From positions 292,170 through 356,169 of the forward strand of contig NZ_VATA01000001.1 in the NCBI RefSeq assembly GCF_005870025.1: DNA of 64,000 nucleotides, read 5' to 3'. Positions 43,885 to 52,811 of the stretch are shown here, piece after piece. This DNA comes from Poseidonocella sp. HB161398. Its GTDB lineage: Bacteria > Pseudomonadota > Alphaproteobacteria > Rhodobacterales > Rhodobacteraceae. The position numbers were made by a program, and so were the translations under genes. Position 1 is the stretch's first letter. Each line of letters opens with the position of its first letter. Under the pieces are notes generated by a model, which did not search any database, was not told where the DNA came from, and saw only the letters and a program-made list of their open reading frames with translations.

Positions 43885-43962
43885 TCAGGCGGCTTCGATG
43901 ATCATGGCCGTTCCCTGCCCGACGCCGACGCACATGGTACACAGGGCATAACGTCCGCGTCG
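43885..43962 (-). pseudogene. 3' tail of a thiolase (PcaF/AtoB type)
   Basis: The last 25 codons before a stop read RYALCTMCVGVGQGTAMIIE plus AA. This is the C-terminal block of acetyl-CoA/beta-ketoadipyl-CoA thiolases, including the catalytic Cys in CxG-like context. Upstream the frame becomes Arg/Pro-rich and no further thiolase motif (NVNGGAIALGHP) could be found. The gene has therefore been cut down to its tail. It lies 13 bases upstream of the MFS start codon. Confidence 0.7.
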
Positions 43963-44696
43963 GCCGCGCGGCCCGCCGGAGGCGGCGGCTGGGGGACCGG
44001 TTCGCGGGGCGGTCTTGCAGGGGCGCGCTGCCGCCAGCGGCACCTTCCCGTCCGTCGGCCGCGCCTCGGATGCAAGCAGCCCGGCTCTGGCCCAAGAGGA
44101 CGGTCCGTGCGTGCCGCCGGCGGTCCCGGGCACTGTGCAGTGGCGCTCGCGGCGGGCGCAGGCGGATATCCGGATGGGCGCCGGCAGCGCTGGCGTGGCG
44201 GCCGGAACGGCCAGGCCAGGCCGCGCCTGGCTCCGGGAGGTGTCAGACCGTCCGCCACGTGATCGACCCGGCCCGGGCGCGTCCGGAGCCGCCCTCGCAG
44301 GTTGCCGAAAATGCCTGTCTTGCCACGGAGCTTGGGCGCAAAGCTGGAAAATTGGTCCTGAACGCGGCTGGAATTTCCGAATCCAGGGAGAAGCCCTGAC
44401 CAAATCCGGAGCATCCCCTCCAGGACGCGCCCTGAAGACCTATTCCGGCAGCCTGATACTGCCGGTGCCTTCCAGAACGCTCTCCGCCGGACGGGACCGG
44501 CGTCCGGTTCTCCGGGGGCGGGCGTGCCGCCGTCCCAGTCGCGCATATGGCCGCGGCGAACCCGGTCGCGCCTTCAGCCTGCGCCACCGCGTCGATTGAC
44601 ATGGGGCGGATGCGGCTGTTGGACGGGAGGGCAGGTCCTGCCGCCGCTGCCGCGGGATGGCCTGCGAGACTAATCTGACCCAAGAGCGGACCGGGA
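43963..44696. other. Gene-free stretch before the amidase gene
   Basis: About 730 GC-rich bases with no recognisable protein. Part may be the eroded body of the thiolase gene. The last 60 bases contain the weak AAGAGCGGA site used by the amidase start. Confidence 0.35.
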
Positions 44697-46109
44697 ATGC
44701 AAGGCGAACAGAACATCGAATGGCTCTCAGCGCACGCATTGCGCGACAGGATCATCGCGGGCGGGATCACGTCGGAGACCGTGACGCGCCGCCTGCTGGA
44801 GCGCATCCGCCGCCTCGACGGCGGGGTGAATGCCTTCATCACCGTTGACGAGGACCAGGCCCTGTCCGAGGCGCGCGCGGTCGATGCGCAGATTGCCGCG
44901 GGCCGCGCCGGGCCGCTGGCCGGGGTGCCGGTGACGATCAAGGACCAGTTCTTCACCCGCGGGCTGCGCACGACCGGCGGGTCGCGGATCCTGGCGGATC
45001 ACGTGCCCGATCATGACAGCATCTACGTCTCCCGCATACGGGCCGCGGGCGGGGTGATCCTGGGCAAGACCAACACGCCCGAATTCGGGATGTACTGGCG
45101 CACGGCCGGCAATCTCGCGCCGGAATGCCTGAACCCCTGGGACACAAGCCGGACTGCGGGCGGCTCCAGCGGCGGGGCGGCGGCGGGGCTGGCCATGGGC
45201 TTCGGCCCGCTGGCGCTCGGCAGCGACGCGGGCGGCTCGATCCGCCTGCCCTCGGCGCAATGCGGCGTCTTCGGGCTGCTGCCGTCGCGGGGCCGGGTGC
45301 CGCGCCATGGCGGCTTCGGCTCGACGCTGTTCTTCTCGGCGATCGGGCCGATGGCGCGCGACGTGCGCGATGCCGCGACCCTGCTGCAGGTGATCGCGGG
45401 GCCGATGGCGGGCGATCCCCTCTGCCGCACCGACACGCCGCCCGACTATCTCGGCGGCCTAGAGCACGGGATCGAAGGCGTGCGCCTCGCCTGGTGGGAC
45501 AACGCCGCGGCGGCCGGGTTCAGCGATCCCGAGGTGGTGGCGCGGGTGCGCGAGGCGGCCGGGCGCGCGCCCGGATTCGGGGCGCGGCTTTCCTCAACGG
45601 CGGCCGTGCTCGAGACCGAAGGGGTGGACGAGGCCTGGCGGGTGCTGGATTTCGTCGACCGCCAGGCGAACCTGGGCGAGGAGATCATGGCCGACCCGGC
45701 AAAGGCGGCGATGCTGGCGCCCTATGCCAGGACCCGGTTCGAATGGGCGGCGGGGATCACGGGCACGGCGTATTCGCGGGCCCTGCTGCGGCGGGCCGAG
45801 TTCATCCGCCACCTCGAGGGCATCTTCGAGCAGACCGATCTTCTGCTGGCCCCCTCGATCGGCATCGTCTCGCCCGTCGTCGATCCCGACGACCTGACCC
45901 TGCGCATCCCGTCGCTGGTCTCCTACACCTTGCCGGTGAATTTCGCCGGCTATTGCGGTGCAAGCGTGCCCTGCGGTTTCGTGCAGGGCATGCCCGTGGG
46001 ACTGCAGATCATCGGCCGGCCGAACGAGGAGGCGCTGGTGCTGCGCGCCGCGCGGCAGTTCGAGAAGGCGCTGGATCTGGCCGGCCGCCACCCGCAGATC
46101 GCGCTTTGA
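44697..46109 (+). CDS. Amidase-signature family hydrolase
   Basis: A 470-residue serine amidase. The Ser-cisSer-Lys triad is visible: Lys82 in VTIKDQF, the cis-Ser at 157/158 in TAGGSSGGAAAG, and the nucleophile Ser181 in GSDAGGSIRLPS. The N-terminus (IEWLSAHALRDRIIAGGITS) and C-terminus (PCGFVQGMPVGLQIIGRPN) also fit the family. It hydrolyses an amide or related bond; the substrate is unknown, since the family covers acetamide, aryl amides, allophanate and Glu-tRNA. No GatC/GatB genes are nearby, and a tRNA amidotransferase is unlikely. It stands alone between decayed regions. Confidence 0.9.
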   Translation: MQGEQNIEWLSAHALRDRIIAGGITSETVTRRLLERIRRLDGGVNAFITVDEDQALSEARAVDAQIAAGRAGPLAGVPVTIKDQFFTRGLRTTGGSRILADHVPDHDSIYVSRIRAAGGVILGKTNTPEFGMYWRTAGNLAPECLNPWDTSRTAGGSSGGAAAGLAMGFGPLALGSDAGGSIRLPSAQCGVFGLLPSRGRVPRHGGFGSTLFFSAIGPMARDVRDAATLLQVIAGPMAGDPLCRTDTPPDYLGGLEHGIEGVRLAWWDNAAAAGFSDPEVVARVREAAGRAPGFGARLSSTAAVLETEGVDEAWRVLDFVDRQANLGEEIMADPAKAAMLAPYARTRFEWAAGITGTAYSRALLRRAEFIRHLEGIFEQTDLLLAPSIGIVSPVVDPDDLTLRIPSLVSYTLPVNFAGYCGASVPCGFVQGMPVGLQIIGRPNEEALVLRAARQFEKALDLAGRHPQIAL

Positions 46110-46299
46110 CCGGCTCCGCGAGCGGCGCACCGGTCCGGCGCGGCCATGTGAAAGCATCCGTGCGCCGGTTCCCGGCTGCGATTGGCCCTGCCTGGCGATA
46201 GCGGCGGACCGCGCGGAGGGCTTGCCGCGGGGCGCGCGGCCTGGCACCGCACGCCAGGGACAAAGGCGGCCGATACCGGCGGCCGGCCGCCTGTCCCGT

Positions 46300-47280
46300 T
46301 GCGGCCGGTGGCGCCAGCTCCAGCCAGCGTCTCCTTGCCGATGACGAAGCGCTAGCGGACGCCGTTCTTCTCCAGCCGCTCGAAGGCCTCGCTGATCCTC
46401 TCCGCGGAGATGCCGTGCCCGGCGCAGAAATCCGGCATCCCCGCGCCTCCGCGATCCCGCCGCTATCCGTCCCGGGAAGCTTCCGCGCCCCTTCACGACA
46501 TTGAACGCGCCGACTCCCGGCGGCTGGGCGGGCAGGCCAGCAGGTTAGGTAGCCGTTCGCGTCATGCTGTGCCGAGAACGTGTCGATGATCAGGTCGACC
46601 TTCGACTTGAACGCGGTCATCGGCGCCGGATCGGTGGACAGGACGGCCTCATGCGCCGCGCCGCTTGGCGTTGTCGGCCTTGGCGGCGGAGGTTGTGAAG
46701 GCAACGACATGCGCGCCGATCGCCCGGGCGGTGCGGATTGCGACACGGCCGAGCCCGCCGATGCCCGCCGTCGTGACTGCGCCGATCCCCCAGTGCTTGA
46801 ACGGCGAATAGACGGCGATTGCCGCGCAAAGGCGCGGCCGGACCGCGGGTCTTCGGCACGCGCAGCATGCAGGCTTCCTTGCAGGAATTGCCTGCGAAAA
46901 GCCGCCATCGGTCATGCCGCGAGATACCTCTCGGGGGGCGTTGAAGGGCAGCGTGTGCCGCCTTCGTCCGCGCAGATCTGCTCCGGGCCGCGGCGGCAGG
47001 CGGGGCAGGTGCCGCAAGTGCCGCAATTGCCGAGGAGGCAGCCGGGCTTGAAGCTCTTGACGTCGCTGCCGACCGCGGTGACGCGGCCGGTGATCTCCTG
47101 CCCGGGGATCATCGGGAAATGGCTGGCGCCGGAGCCGGTCTTTGGCTGGTGCAGGCCGGAATGGCGGCTGCCGCAATCGAGGGTCCCGAAGTGGACATCG
47201 CCGGGCTGCAGGTCGCGGCGGCCGATATCCATCCTGTCCGCGGGAAGCTCGCCGGGGTCCGTCCCAACAGCCTCATTTCG
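46300..47280 (-). pseudogene. Zinc alcohol dehydrogenase pseudogene (YahK/CAD type)
   Basis: Fragments in several minus-strand frames follow the family order. The start has GELPADRMDIGRRDLQPGDV, with the zinc-site Cys lost in TLDCGSRHSGLH, then MIPGQEITGRVTAVGSDV and the structural-zinc region CGTCGTCPACRRGPEQIC. Next come IAVYSPFKHWGIGA and AGIGGLGRVAIRTARAIGAH, the Rossmann GxGxxG, and VDLIIDTFSAQHD. The end reads DFCAGHGISAERISEAFERL and FVIGKETLAG. At least four frameshifts and an in-frame stop separate them, and internal segments are deleted. It was an NADP-linked aldehyde reductase or alcohol dehydrogenase and is no longer functional. Confidence 0.85.
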
Positions 47281-47288
47281 GAAAAACG

Positions 47289-47317
47289 TTGACAGACTCA
47301 CCCGGAATGAAAAATAT
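47289..47317 (+). promoter_or_regulatory. Promoter of the polyol operon regulator
   Basis: TTGACA at 47289-47294, 17 bases, then AAATAT at 47312-47317. The region is strikingly AT-rich against its surroundings. The in-frame ATG at 47307 lies within this promoter, which argues against it as a start codon. Confidence 0.6.
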
Positions 47318-47387
47318 TCCATTAACGAAAAAAAACGCACCGGGCGACCGGGGCGGGCCCGGAGAGGGCCGCAAGGGAGGAAGACCA

Positions 47388-48383
47388 TTGGCGCGAGGCC
47401 CGAAATCCTCGCCGCAGGAGTCCGATGTCGACATCGTGGCGCGCGCGGCATGGCTGCATTTCGTCGGGGGGCTGACCCAGAACGAAGTGGCGGAGCGGCT
47501 GGGCCTGTCCACGAGCAGCGCCCATCGCGCCATCGCCAAGGCGCAGGGGCTCGGCTTCGTCCACATCACCGTCGACGCCACCGCCGCGCCCTGCGTGCAG
47601 CTGGAGAATGCGCTGATCGAGCGCTTCGGGCTGACGGCCTGCCATGTCGCGATGGATCTGGCGGAACCCGCGCCGATCCCGCTGCGGGCGCTTGGCGCGG
47701 CCGGGGCGAACTGGCTGGGGCACATGCTGGACTCGGGCGCCCATGAGGTGATCGGCGTCAGCCACGGCCGCACCATCGCCGCCGTCGTCGAGGCGATGCG
47801 GCCGCGGGCCAGGCCCGGCGTCACCTTCGTGTCGCTTCTCGGCGGGCTGACGCGGTCGCTGGCGGCGAACCCCTATGACGTGATCCACCGGCTTGCGCAG
47901 AAGACCGGCGCGGCGGGCTACCTGATGCCGGCGCCGCTCTTCACCGACACGGCGCAGGACAAGGACATGCTGATGGGGCAGTCGATGCTGCGCACGGCGT
48001 TCGAGCACATGGACCGCGCCACGCTGGCCATCGTCGGCATCGGCGACCTGCAGAGCTCGGTCGGCATCGCCGAGGCAGAGCAGGACGGGCCGGTCCTGGC
48101 CGGAGCGCTGCGCCGGGAGGGCGCAGTGGCCGAGATCCTCGGCCAGTTCCTGGATGCCGGGGGAAATATCCTCTCCACGCCCTTCGACGGCCGGACCATG
48201 TCCGCGCCGCTGGGGGATCTGCGCGGACGGGACATCGTCGCCATTGCCGGCGGCGCCAGCAAGGTCGAGGCAATCGCAGCCGCCCTCAAGAGCGGCCTCC
48301 TGACCGGACTGATCATCGACGAGGCCACGGCCCGCACCCTCGTCGGGCGGCTGGAGGGCAAGGAGACAGTCGCCGCCGAATGA
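47388..48383 (+). CDS. SorC/DeoR-type sugar-binding regulator (EryD-like)
   Basis: A 331-residue regulator. The N-terminal helix-turn-helix is at about residues 12-60 (ESDVDIVARAAWLHFVGGLT, NEVAERLGLSTSSAHRAIAK). The large C-terminal sugar-phosphate-binding domain (about 75-325) contains GVSHGRTIAAVVEAM and GIGDLQSSVGIAEAEQ. I chose the TTG at 47388, which has the strong site GGGAGGAAG 4 bases upstream and begins right before the HTH. The ATG at 47307 would start inside the promoter. It is the first gene of the polyol operon, 28 bases before the binding protein. It resembles EryD, the erythritol-locus repressor, and should respond to a phosphorylated intermediate. Confidence 0.85.
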   Translation: MARGPKSSPQESDVDIVARAAWLHFVGGLTQNEVAERLGLSTSSAHRAIAKAQGLGFVHITVDATAAPCVQLENALIERFGLTACHVAMDLAEPAPIPLRALGAAGANWLGHMLDSGAHEVIGVSHGRTIAAVVEAMRPRARPGVTFVSLLGGLTRSLAANPYDVIHRLAQKTGAAGYLMPAPLFTDTAQDKDMLMGQSMLRTAFEHMDRATLAIVGIGDLQSSVGIAEAEQDGPVLAGALRREGAVAEILGQFLDAGGNILSTPFDGRTMSAPLGDLRGRDIVAIAGGASKVEAIAAALKSGLLTGLIIDEATARTLVGRLEGKETVAAE

Positions 48384-48411
48384 AACGCGGGCTTCAGGGA
48401 GGAACCCGGGA

Positions 48412-49851
48412 ATGCACGAAAAGGAAAAGGACCTGGTCGACGCCTACATGCGCGGCCAGATGAGCCGCCGCAGCCTGTTGCGCGGGCTGGCGGCACTGGG
48501 AATGACCGCCGGGACGGCGTCGGTGCTGGTGAATGCCGCGGCGACGCGGGCGCTGGCGGCCGATTTCGACTGGAAGGCGCATTCCGGCAAGTCGGTCAAG
48601 CTGCTTCTGAACAAGCATCCCTACACGGATGCGATGATCGCCAATCTGGAGAACTTCAAGGCGCTGACCGGGATGAATGTCGAGTACGACATCTTCCCCG
48701 AGGACGTCTATTTCGACAAGGTCACGGCCGCGCTGTCCTCGCGCTCCAGCGAGTACGACGCCTTCATGACCGGCGCCTACATGACCTGGACCTACGGGCC
48801 CGCGGGCTGGGTGGTCGACCACTCCGAATGGATCCAGGACGCGGCGAAGACCAATCCGCACTACAACTGGGACGACATGCTGGAGGGCGTGCGCAAGTCC
48901 TGCGCCTGGAACGGCCAGCCCGGCGGCGCGCTGGGATCGGAGGATGCCAAGCAGTGGTGCATCCCCTGGGGCTACGAGCAGAACAACCTGACCTACAATG
49001 CCGCGATGCTGGAGAAGGCCGGCGTCGGCGTGCCGACCGATCTCGACGGGCTGATGGAGGCCGCCGCGGCGGCGCAGGCCGCCAACGAGGGGGTCTACGG
49101 CATCGGCGTGCGCGGCTCGCGCAGCTGGGCGACGATCCATCCGGGCTTCCTGTCGGCCTATGCCAATCTCGGCCAGTCCGACCTGAACGTGAATGACGAC
49201 GGCAAGCTCTCGGCGGCGATGAACACCGCGGGCTCGAAGGACTTCCACGCCAAATGGGTGAAGATGATCCAGGACAGCGGCGCGAGGGACTGGTCGACCC
49301 ATACCTGGTACCAGGTCGGCACCGATCTGGGCGCGGGCAAGTCGGCGATGATCTACGACGCCGACATCCTGGGCTATTTCATGAACGGCGCGGGCAACGC
49401 CATGGAGGGGCAGCTGGCCTATGCGCCCTTCGCCGCCTCGGGCGACGGCAAGCCGACGCCGAATATCTGGATCTGGTCGCTGGCCATGTCGAAATTCTCG
49501 AAGCAGCCGGATGCCGCCTGGTACTTCCTGCAATGGGCAAGCGGTCCCGAGCATGCGCTCTTCGGCGCGACGCAGATGGATTTCGTCAATCCGGTGCGCA
49601 AGTCGGTCTGGGCCGATGCGGGGTTCCGCGACCGGCTGTCGGGCAGCTATCCGGGCTATGTCGACATGCATGACGTCTCGGCCCCGGGCGCGTCGATCAA
49701 GTTCACGCCGCAGCCGCTGTTCTTCGACCTGATGACCGAATGGGCCGCCAGCCTGCAGAAGATGGTGGCGAAGGAAGTCCCGGTCGACGAGGGGCTCGAC
49801 CAGCTGGCGGCGAGCATCGACCGGCAGCTGAAGGACGCCGGGCTGGGCTGA
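48412..49851 (+). CDS. ABC sugar/polyol-binding protein with Tat-like signal
   Basis: A 479-residue type 1 carbohydrate-binding protein. The N-terminus has MSRRSLLRGLAALGMTAGTA, a twin-arginine-like signal, with a probable cleavage after RALA at about residue 53. The mature chain shows the fold's hallmarks (VEYDIFPEDVYFDKVTAALS, then YDAFMTGAYMTWTYGPAGWV and a W-rich C-terminal half). It starts after GGGAGGAACCCGGG. The ligand is probably a sugar alcohol, judged from the kinase and dehydrogenase downstream. Length is greater than in maltose-type proteins and closer to polyol or glycerol binders. Confidence 0.9.
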   Translation: MHEKEKDLVDAYMRGQMSRRSLLRGLAALGMTAGTASVLVNAAATRALAADFDWKAHSGKSVKLLLNKHPYTDAMIANLENFKALTGMNVEYDIFPEDVYFDKVTAALSSRSSEYDAFMTGAYMTWTYGPAGWVVDHSEWIQDAAKTNPHYNWDDMLEGVRKSCAWNGQPGGALGSEDAKQWCIPWGYEQNNLTYNAAMLEKAGVGVPTDLDGLMEAAAAAQAANEGVYGIGVRGSRSWATIHPGFLSAYANLGQSDLNVNDDGKLSAAMNTAGSKDFHAKWVKMIQDSGARDWSTHTWYQVGTDLGAGKSAMIYDADILGYFMNGAGNAMEGQLAYAPFAASGDGKPTPNIWIWSLAMSKFSKQPDAAWYFLQWASGPEHALFGATQMDFVNPVRKSVWADAGFRDRLSGSYPGYVDMHDVSAPGASIKFTPQPLFFDLMTEWAASLQKMVAKEVPVDEGLDQLAASIDRQLKDAGLG

Positions 49852-49924
49852 CGCGCCCGGCACCGCCGATCGTCCGAGAAAAGGCGGGCCCGGAGCGGCC
49901 CGCCGACCCCCAAGAGGTGTGCAG

Positions 49925-50848
49925 ATGGCTGACATGACCGCTGCCCGGACGCCCTCGCGGCGCTTCCGGGTACCGCCCGCGCTTTTCCCGTACCTGCTGA
50001 GCATGCCGGCCCTGCTGGTCTGCATCGGCATCCTGGTCCCGTTCTTCACGGCGGTGTTCTACTCGCTGCAGCGCTACCGGCTGTCGCAGCCCTGGAACCG
50101 CGCGATGAACTGGGGCGAGAACTATCTCGACTTCCTGACCGACCCGTCCTTCTGGAACACGCTGGAGGTCAGCCTGCTCTATGCCGCGCTGACCGTCGGG
50201 ATCGAGCTGGCGCTGGGGCTGGGGATCGCGCTCCTGCTGCAGAAGCGGACGCGGGTCAACAACTTCGTCTCGATCATGCTCCTGATGCCGCTGATGACCG
50301 CCCCGGCGCTGGCGGCGCTGATGTTCAAGCTGATGACCAACCCGAATTTCGGCATCCTGAGCTACTTCGCCCAGGCGATCGGCTTCGGCGACATGCGCTG
50401 GGGCGCCGATCCCTCGACCGCGCTCCTGACCGTCGTGCTGGTCGATGTCTGGGTCTACACGCCCTTCATCATGATCCTGCTGCTGGCCGGGCTGCGCTCG
50501 CTGCCGACCCAGCCCTTCGAGGCGGCCGCGCTCGACAACGTGCCGCGGCTGCAGCAGTTCTGGCGGATCACCCTGCCGATGCTGACGCCCTACCTGCTGA
50601 CGGCGGCGCTGTTCCGGCTGCTCGACAGCATCCAGCAGTTCGACATCATCTACGCCATGACCCAGGGCGGTCCGGGCGACACGCTGATGGTCTTCCAGGT
50701 CGAGGCCTACCTGACCTTCTTCCAGTCGACCAATGTCGGGCGCTCGGCGGCGCTGCTGATCATCCTCTGGGCGATCACCTTCTTCCTGTCGAATGTCTTC
50801 ATCAAGAACTGGCTGCGGCTCCGCGAGCGCGCCCGCGGGGAGGCCTGA
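49925..50848 (+). CDS. ABC transporter permease 1 of the polyol importer
   Basis: A 307-residue membrane protein with six hydrophobic segments (first LFPYLLSMPALLVCIGILVP). The EAA loop lies at about 200-220 (PFEAAALDNVPRLQQFWRIT). The EAA consensus Gly is Asn here (AALDN), a conservative departure. The ATG at 49925 follows AAGAGG; a GTG two codons upstream overlaps that site. It lies 73 bases after the binding-protein gene and 3 bases before the second permease. Confidence 0.9.
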   Translation: MADMTAARTPSRRFRVPPALFPYLLSMPALLVCIGILVPFFTAVFYSLQRYRLSQPWNRAMNWGENYLDFLTDPSFWNTLEVSLLYAALTVGIELALGLGIALLLQKRTRVNNFVSIMLLMPLMTAPALAALMFKLMTNPNFGILSYFAQAIGFGDMRWGADPSTALLTVVLVDVWVYTPFIMILLLAGLRSLPTQPFEAAALDNVPRLQQFWRITLPMLTPYLLTAALFRLLDSIQQFDIIYAMTQGGPGDTLMVFQVEAYLTFFQSTNVGRSAALLIILWAITFFLSNVFIKNWLRLRERARGEA

Positions 50849-50851
50849 GCC

Positions 50852-51709
50852 ATGACCCATCAATCGCCCCTCGAACGCCTGCTGCGCGGCCTGGCGCTGG
50901 TGCTGGTCGTGTGCTTCTTCATCTTCCCGATCCTGTGGATCGTTCTGATGAGCTTCCAGACCAACGAGACCATCCTGCGCTCCCCGCCCTCGGTGGTGTT
51001 CCGGCCGACCGTGTCGAACTATGCCGCGATCATCTCGGGCCATCTCGACAGCAATGTCGCCTCGATGGGGATCGAGTTCATGCGGAACCTGATGAATTCG
51101 GTGATCCTCTCGGCAGGCTCGGTGGCGCTGTCGCTGGTGCTCGGGGTGCCTGCCGCCTATGCCTTCGCCCGCCACAAGTTCCGCGGCTCCGAGGACATCG
51201 CCTTCACGCTGCTGAGCTTCCGCTTCGCGCCGCCGCTCCTCGTGCTGCTGCCGCTGACGCTCTATTTCCAGCAGATCGGCCTTGCCGACACCTATCTGGG
51301 GCTGATCTGGGTCTACCAGCTGATCTGCCTGCCGCTGATCCTGTGGATCGTGCGCGGCTATTTCGAGGATATCAGCCCCGATATCGAGCATGCCTACCGC
51401 ATCGCCGGGCATAGCTGGTTCTCGACCTTCTGCCGGATCTCGCTGCCGCTGGCCGGGCCCGGCATCGCGGCGGCGGCTCTGCTGGCCTTCATCTTCGCCT
51501 GGAACAACTTCGTCTTCGCGCTGGTGCTGGCCTCGGCGGACAAGCAGCCGGTCACGGTGGGCGCGCTGGCCTTCGTCACCGCCAGCGGCATCCAGTACGG
51601 CCAGATCGCGGCGGCGGTGGTGCTGTCGATCCTGCCGGTGCTGGCCCTCGCCCTCTACGCGCAACGCTACCTGGTCGAAGGGCTCTCCCTCGGCGCGGTG
51701 AAAGGATAA
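50852..51709 (+). CDS. ABC transporter permease 2 of the polyol importer
   Basis: A 285-residue permease of the MalG type with six hydrophobic segments (first LALVLVVCFFIFPILWIVLM). The EAA loop is changed to DIEHAYRIAGHSWFSTFCRI at about residue 178, so the EAA triplet itself is EHA/YRI rather than EAA. The C-terminus is LVEGLSLGAVKG, the usual MalG-like end. Both permeases of this importer thus have non-standard docking loops, and they work with two different ATPases, which may be connected. Confidence 0.9.
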   Translation: MTHQSPLERLLRGLALVLVVCFFIFPILWIVLMSFQTNETILRSPPSVVFRPTVSNYAAIISGHLDSNVASMGIEFMRNLMNSVILSAGSVALSLVLGVPAAYAFARHKFRGSEDIAFTLLSFRFAPPLLVLLPLTLYFQQIGLADTYLGLIWVYQLICLPLILWIVRGYFEDISPDIEHAYRIAGHSWFSTFCRISLPLAGPGIAAAALLAFIFAWNNFVFALVLASADKQPVTVGALAFVTASGIQYGQIAAAVVLSILPVLALALYAQRYLVEGLSLGAVKG

Positions 51710-51713
51710 GCCC

Positions 51714-52811
51714 ATGAAAGCCATCCGCATCGAAAACCTGACCAAGACCTACAAGGGCCAGGCCGTGCTCGACGGCGTGTCGCTCGAGGTGCCCGAGGGC
51801 GGGACGCTCGCGCTCTTCGGCGCCTCGGGGGCCGGCAAGACCGTGCTGCTGCGCTGCATCGCCGGGGCGGTGGAGCCCGACGCGGGCCGCATCCTTCTGG
51901 GCGGCGAGGACGTCACCGGGCTGCCGCCCGAGGCGCGCGGCATCGGCATGGCCTTCCAGAACTTCGCGCTCTTCCCGCACATGTCGGCCGAGGCCAATAT
52001 CGCCAGCCCGCTGGAGGCGCGCCGTTCCAGCCGGGCGCAGATCCTCGACGGGGTGGGGCGGGTCGCGCGGCTCCTGAAGATCGACCACGTGCTCGGCCAC
52101 CACCCCAAGGCGCTGTCGAACGGCCAGAAGCAGCGCACCGCGCTGGCCCGCGCGCTGGTGGCCGAGCCCGACGTGCTGCTCCTTGACGATCCGCTGCGCA
52201 ATGTCGACGCCAAGCTGCGCTTCGAGATGCGGCTGGAGCTGCCGCGGCTCCTGGCCGACCGCGGCGCGACGGTGATCTACGTCACCCAGGACTACAAGGA
52301 GGCGATGGCGATCGGCCAGTCGATCGCGGTGCTCGACGAGGGCCGCATCGCCCAGATCGGCACGCCCGAGGACATCTACCTGCGCCCCGCCAGCATCGGC
52401 ATCGCGCGGCTCTTCGGCGAGCCGGTCATCAACCTCCTCGACGTCATCCCCGAGCGGGACGAGCGCGGCGTCCATGTCCGGCTTTCGGACCAGAAGCTCT
52501 ACCTGGCGCCGGGCTACGAGGCGGCGGTGGGCCGGGCGGCGGTGATCGGGCTGCGTCCCGAGGCTCTGCATTTCGCCGAGCACGGCATCCCGGTGGAGAT
52601 CGAGGCGGAGACGCCCTTCAACGAGAAGACCGTCACGCTGACCCAGACCAAGCGCGGCCGCGAGCTCTTCGTGTCGCGCCCGGCGGGCACGCCCGCGCCG
52701 TCCGAGGGCAGCGCGCGGATCTCGGCGGCGGCGGAGAACGCCATCCTCTTCGACCGCCTGACCGGCCAGCGCATCGTTCCGGTCCTGCATGCAAGGGAGG
52801 CCGCGGCATGA
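51714..52811 (+). CDS. ABC ATPase 1 of the polyol importer, with degenerate motifs
   Basis: A 365-residue MalK-type ATPase with several altered residues. Walker A is normal (GASGAGKT, 36-43), as is the Q-loop (AFQNFALFPHM). The signature is LSNGQ at 134-138 instead of LSGGQ. Walker B ends LLDDPL, with Asp159 where the catalytic Glu is expected. The switch His is replaced by Gln192 in VTQDYKEAM. A TOBE domain occupies the C-terminal third. It overlaps the second ATPase gene by ATGA, and the two should form a heterodimer. Glycerol importers of the GlpST type also use two unlike ATPases, so a comparable polyol importer is likely. On its own this subunit should hydrolyse ATP poorly. Confidence 0.9.
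   Translation: MKAIRIENLTKTYKGQAVLDGVSLEVPEGGTLALFGASGAGKTVLLRCIAGAVEPDAGRILLGGEDVTGLPPEARGIGMAFQNFALFPHMSAEANIASPLEARRSSRAQILDGVGRVARLLKIDHVLGHHPKALSNGQKQRTALARALVAEPDVLLLDDPLRNVDAKLRFEMRLELPRLLADRGATVIYVTQDYKEAMAIGQSIAVLDEGRIAQIGTPEDIYLRPASIGIARLFGEPVINLLDVIPERDERGVHVRLSDQKLYLAPGYEAAVGRAAVIGLRPEALHFAEHGIPVEIEAETPFNEKTVTLTQTKRGRELFVSRPAGTPAPSEGSARISAAAENAILFDRLTGQRIVPVLHAREAAA

Noticed and set aside
43963..44696. The rest of the thiolase gene upstream of its C-terminal tail
   Set aside because: I searched the minus-strand frames for the family's central blocks and found none, so only the tail is called.
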